In this document: positions 61,367 to 64,000 of the stretch, in pieces | How the letters are laid out: each line of letters begins with the position of its first letter | Position numbering within the stretch: the first letter of the stretch is position 1 | Assembly: GCA_032622095.1 (NCBI GenBank) | Contig: CP136061.1 | Location: forward strand, 131,206,754-131,270,753 | DNA: 64,000 nt | From: Siphonodentalium dalli | Taxonomy: Eukaryota; Mollusca; Scaphopoda; Gadilida; Siphonodentaliidae | Direction: 5' to 3' | Notes under the pieces: model-generated | The model's database searches: none | What the model saw: the letters and a program-made list of their open reading frames with translations, nothing else | Told to the model about the DNA's origin: nothing | Program-made: the position numbers and the translations under genes

Positions 61367-62199
61367 ATATTGACGGCATTCTATGGATACCGCTGTTACT
61401 ACAATAATTTCTTGTCGGTTTTCATCTTGTGTTATCTATGTGCCATGTCAGATGTTCCATGTTGCCGCTGAACACCTTGTTTTACAATCAATATGTCCAT
61501 GAATTGCTGTACTCACAGTCACCTGTCCTCTCAATGTGACTGCCATTTCTAACCTTGGCATTCGCGAATCTAACAAACTATCTGTCGCGACGGCGGATGC
61601 CAACTTTAATATTCTGGCTTATCCAGTCATTGAGATTTTTTACCCTGCAATTTCCTGGTATCCATGCTTCATTACACGCTACATTGTTTGTGGTGCTTGT
61701 TTCCGGTTATAATCTCTATACAATACCACCCAGCACTACTAGCAGTCCTGATTGGGTGACTGGGGTGTTGCTGCGTTCTGCCGCTTTATCTACTTCATTT
61801 TGGCTCACAGTGTTCCGGTTTGTCTCCTTGCGGTTTTTTGTCCAACTTCTCTGCTCCACGGTTTTGTTTGGTGTCCATGCAAGTATATGCATTGACTTGC
61901 ATAATGCCAATGCTACCTGCACAATGCTGCATGTATGCCACACCCCTGTATCTGACCATCTCCGTTGTCTGTGTTCATTGCACTGAACGTCTGCTGACAT
62001 TGCATCATTACCAATGTATATATTGATTTGCTTCCCCTCAGAAGTCTCATCACTTATGCATTCATGCAATAAGCTGCGATTCTTTTTTCCTGTCTACTAA
62101 TCTCGTTTCAGGCCTTACAACCGGTAGAGAAAAATGGGGAAATGGTGTGGTAAAAATTAATGACTTATCCAGACATAAGTTGGGAGCTCGAAATGAGCG
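61367..62199. other. Spacer with frames on both strands
   Basis: Open on + (61555-61986) and - (62069-61716) with no recognisable domain. The - strand also gives LEMAVTLRGQVTVSTA downstream in another frame. I do not call a gene. Confidence 0.35.
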
Positions 62200-64000
62200 G
62201 GAGATCTGGATGAATATTTAAATAGTGTGCTGCTCATGCAGTGACAAAATCATGATCTCCCGTTGAATTGAGATGTGGTTGGGACTAATGTGTTCGCCTG
62301 TATGCAGAGCATATGTGGGGATTTCCGATATGGTCAAAAGCTGTATGGGCAGGTAATAACTGAAAGGCGTTATTCTCAAACAGTTTATGTTCGGAATCCT
62401 AACATAGCAGTAGGAACAAGTGAATGAAATGCATATTATGTCCAAAATGGTCCAGTTATTTATTACAGCTTTGATCACCATAGTTACTCGATGCCAGATA
62501 TGGTATAAATAAAGGGCATTTGTTTCAGTACTGTGCAAAAATGGAAGAACAGCTGGGAACTGGCCATGAGTATATAACAGTGGTTGAATTTTCGAAAGTG
62601 TGGTTGGCCCGGATGTGTGCAAATTATGTATGACGAGAGGCCTTGTGAGGGTGGGGGTGGCATTGATTTGCTGATAAATGTGTGCGATATAAATTTCGAA
62701 CAATTTACAACAAAACACAAAGGAGTTGAATAGATAAACCTTTGTCCACGAATGGGTGAAGCCATTGAAAGATGAGAGGCGATGAGCAAAACGTCCAACC
62801 AACGCAAGATACCAGTTGCGAATGGTTAGCGGATGACAGTGTAACAAGTGATAAGCAGAACACACATAATAGATTGGATCTCATATAAATCACCCCAAAC
62901 CTAATTGGCCTTGGGTGGATTATCTCTTTCTTTAAAAATCTTTCTATGTCTTCACAGCATGTTTTTAATAGATTCCGCAGTATAAAATAATAAAATAATA
63001 CCTGTCTGGAAAAGTTTCTATCAATTAATATCAATATTATTCATAAATTCTTATCACATTCGTGGGACAGTTTTAGAAGCTATATCTATATAGAACCGAA
63101 AATGTTTGGAGTGTACCAAGAGGGATAACTCTATCTTGTTAGAGCCCTCATTCAAGGAAAATTGCCTTCCATCTATAGATATCACATCGAATTATGATCT
63201 AAATAAACCACGTTATTATGCCTTTATAGACAAATAGTACACATAATCTTCAGTGTTTTATTCACAAAAATAGCAATGAAATCTGGATTTATAAAAATTG
63301 TGTTGTAGTTGTAATTGTAATTGTGGCCTAGAAGAGATAGACCATCTTTAACTGAATGGATTCTTCCAAAGGTCTTATGGCTGTTAACTCAAAAACTAGT
63401 TTAAATCTCAGACTTTCTAATGTCTGTTGCTATTAGTTACCAGTGCTTAGTTGATTCACATAATCAGAAGATGTTTTTGTACAGACAAAACATGAATCTG
63501 ACTCAAACTTCAAGCTTCGAAAGATTTTCATTGTTCACTGGAAAAAATAATAATTCACTAAATTAAACAATATTTGGTATGTGAGCTTATTGTTTAGGGG
63601 CACAGGTCAGGTTCAAATATGGGTGAGGTGCCCGAGGTCTGCCCATTTTTACCAAAGTTATGGTCCTTGTAGACAAAGAATTTGCAGACTCTTTTTGTTT
63701 TCAGCTAATAACTTTAGTTTTAGTTATCTGATTGTTTTAAAATTTGATATCTGGATTACACACATGAAAATACAGGTCATTTTCAAATTTGGTGACAAAA
63801 CAGAAATTAACCATAGATAAATTCAGAAATATATTTTGCTAAAAATGAAAAGCAACCAGTTCCAAACAGGACACACTTTGTTTATACCTTGCAGCTATGT
63901 TTCCATGACGAGAGAAGAATTTCACCTAAGTGTGAGTTTGTGTTTGACCTTGAATTACTAAAAGATTTCCAGCCTGAGAATGCTGACGGCGAAGTGCAGA
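62200..64000. repeat. Right arm of the second large inverted repeat, cut by window end
   Basis: It mirrors 56524-58603. The + strand shows LFQYCAKMEEQLGTG near 62520, and NFRKCGWPGCVQIMYDERPC near 62590 after a frameshift. These pair with RERLFHCCVKK and KFRKYGRPGCVKITHDKRPC in the left arm. The open frame on the - strand here (62865-62218) is therefore probably the antisense of the real one. Alignment runs to the window edge. Confidence 0.65.

Noticed and set aside
61555-61986. 143-codon open frame on the + strand
   Set aside because: It is hydrophobic, lacks a known domain, and the other strand is also open over most of it.
62218-62865. 215-codon open frame on the - strand
   Set aside because: The conserved peptides between the inverted arms are on the opposite strand, so this is more likely an antisense shadow.

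Overview
This is eukaryotic, AT-rich, intron-bearing DNA dominated by non-autonomous transposons and minisatellite-like repeats, with only two recognisable host genes. The genes are of animal type: a Rumi/POGLUT1-like O-glucosyltransferase with spliced exons, and an LRR type I membrane protein. The repeat style resembles marine invertebrates: many MITEs, elements with a ~150-190 bp tandem core, and 'cgtccgtc' plus 'gagttatgcccctttttcga' minisatellites. A lophotrochozoan such as a mollusc or brachiopod is my best guess. That taxonomic call is an inference with low confidence.

Layout. Positions 1-4395 hold the last three recognisable exons of POGLUT1 on the + strand; the 5' part lies outside the window. 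Its introns carry hairpin repeats and an inserted 'gtccccc' element. Positions 4.4-17.1 kb are repeat-filled: two hAT-like MITE copies, a tandem-core 'B' element, nested TTAA elements and hairpin elements. Positions 17142-19385 (- strand) hold a single-exon-coding LRR receptor-like gene of 747 aa, convergent with POGLUT1. From 20.2 kb to the end I find no intact host gene. That stretch holds a dead non-LTR reverse transcriptase (20.3 kb), TTAA elements, palindromic MITEs, arrays of short perfect palindromes, and five tandem-core B elements. It also holds a 5.7-kb palindromic element with a broken Ty3/gypsy gag-protease inside it (27456-33140) and a second large inverted repeat reaching the right edge (56.5-64 kb).

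The two host genes show no sign of working together. The interest lies in the repeats. At least four TTAA-flanked families, a TA-flanked near-perfect palindrome in six states, hAT-like elements with 8-bp target duplications and a related empty site, and tandem-core elements carrying an AAGATGGCCGCC-like motif all sit within 64 kb. The window also contains clear insertion and rearrangement junctions: an element inside a B element with a 3-bp duplication, a MITE inside a MITE, an insertion into a hairpin repeat that has an empty relative, and a small insertion carrying an inverted copy of a neighbouring deletion junction.

All homology calls come from reading the sequence by eye. No search was run.
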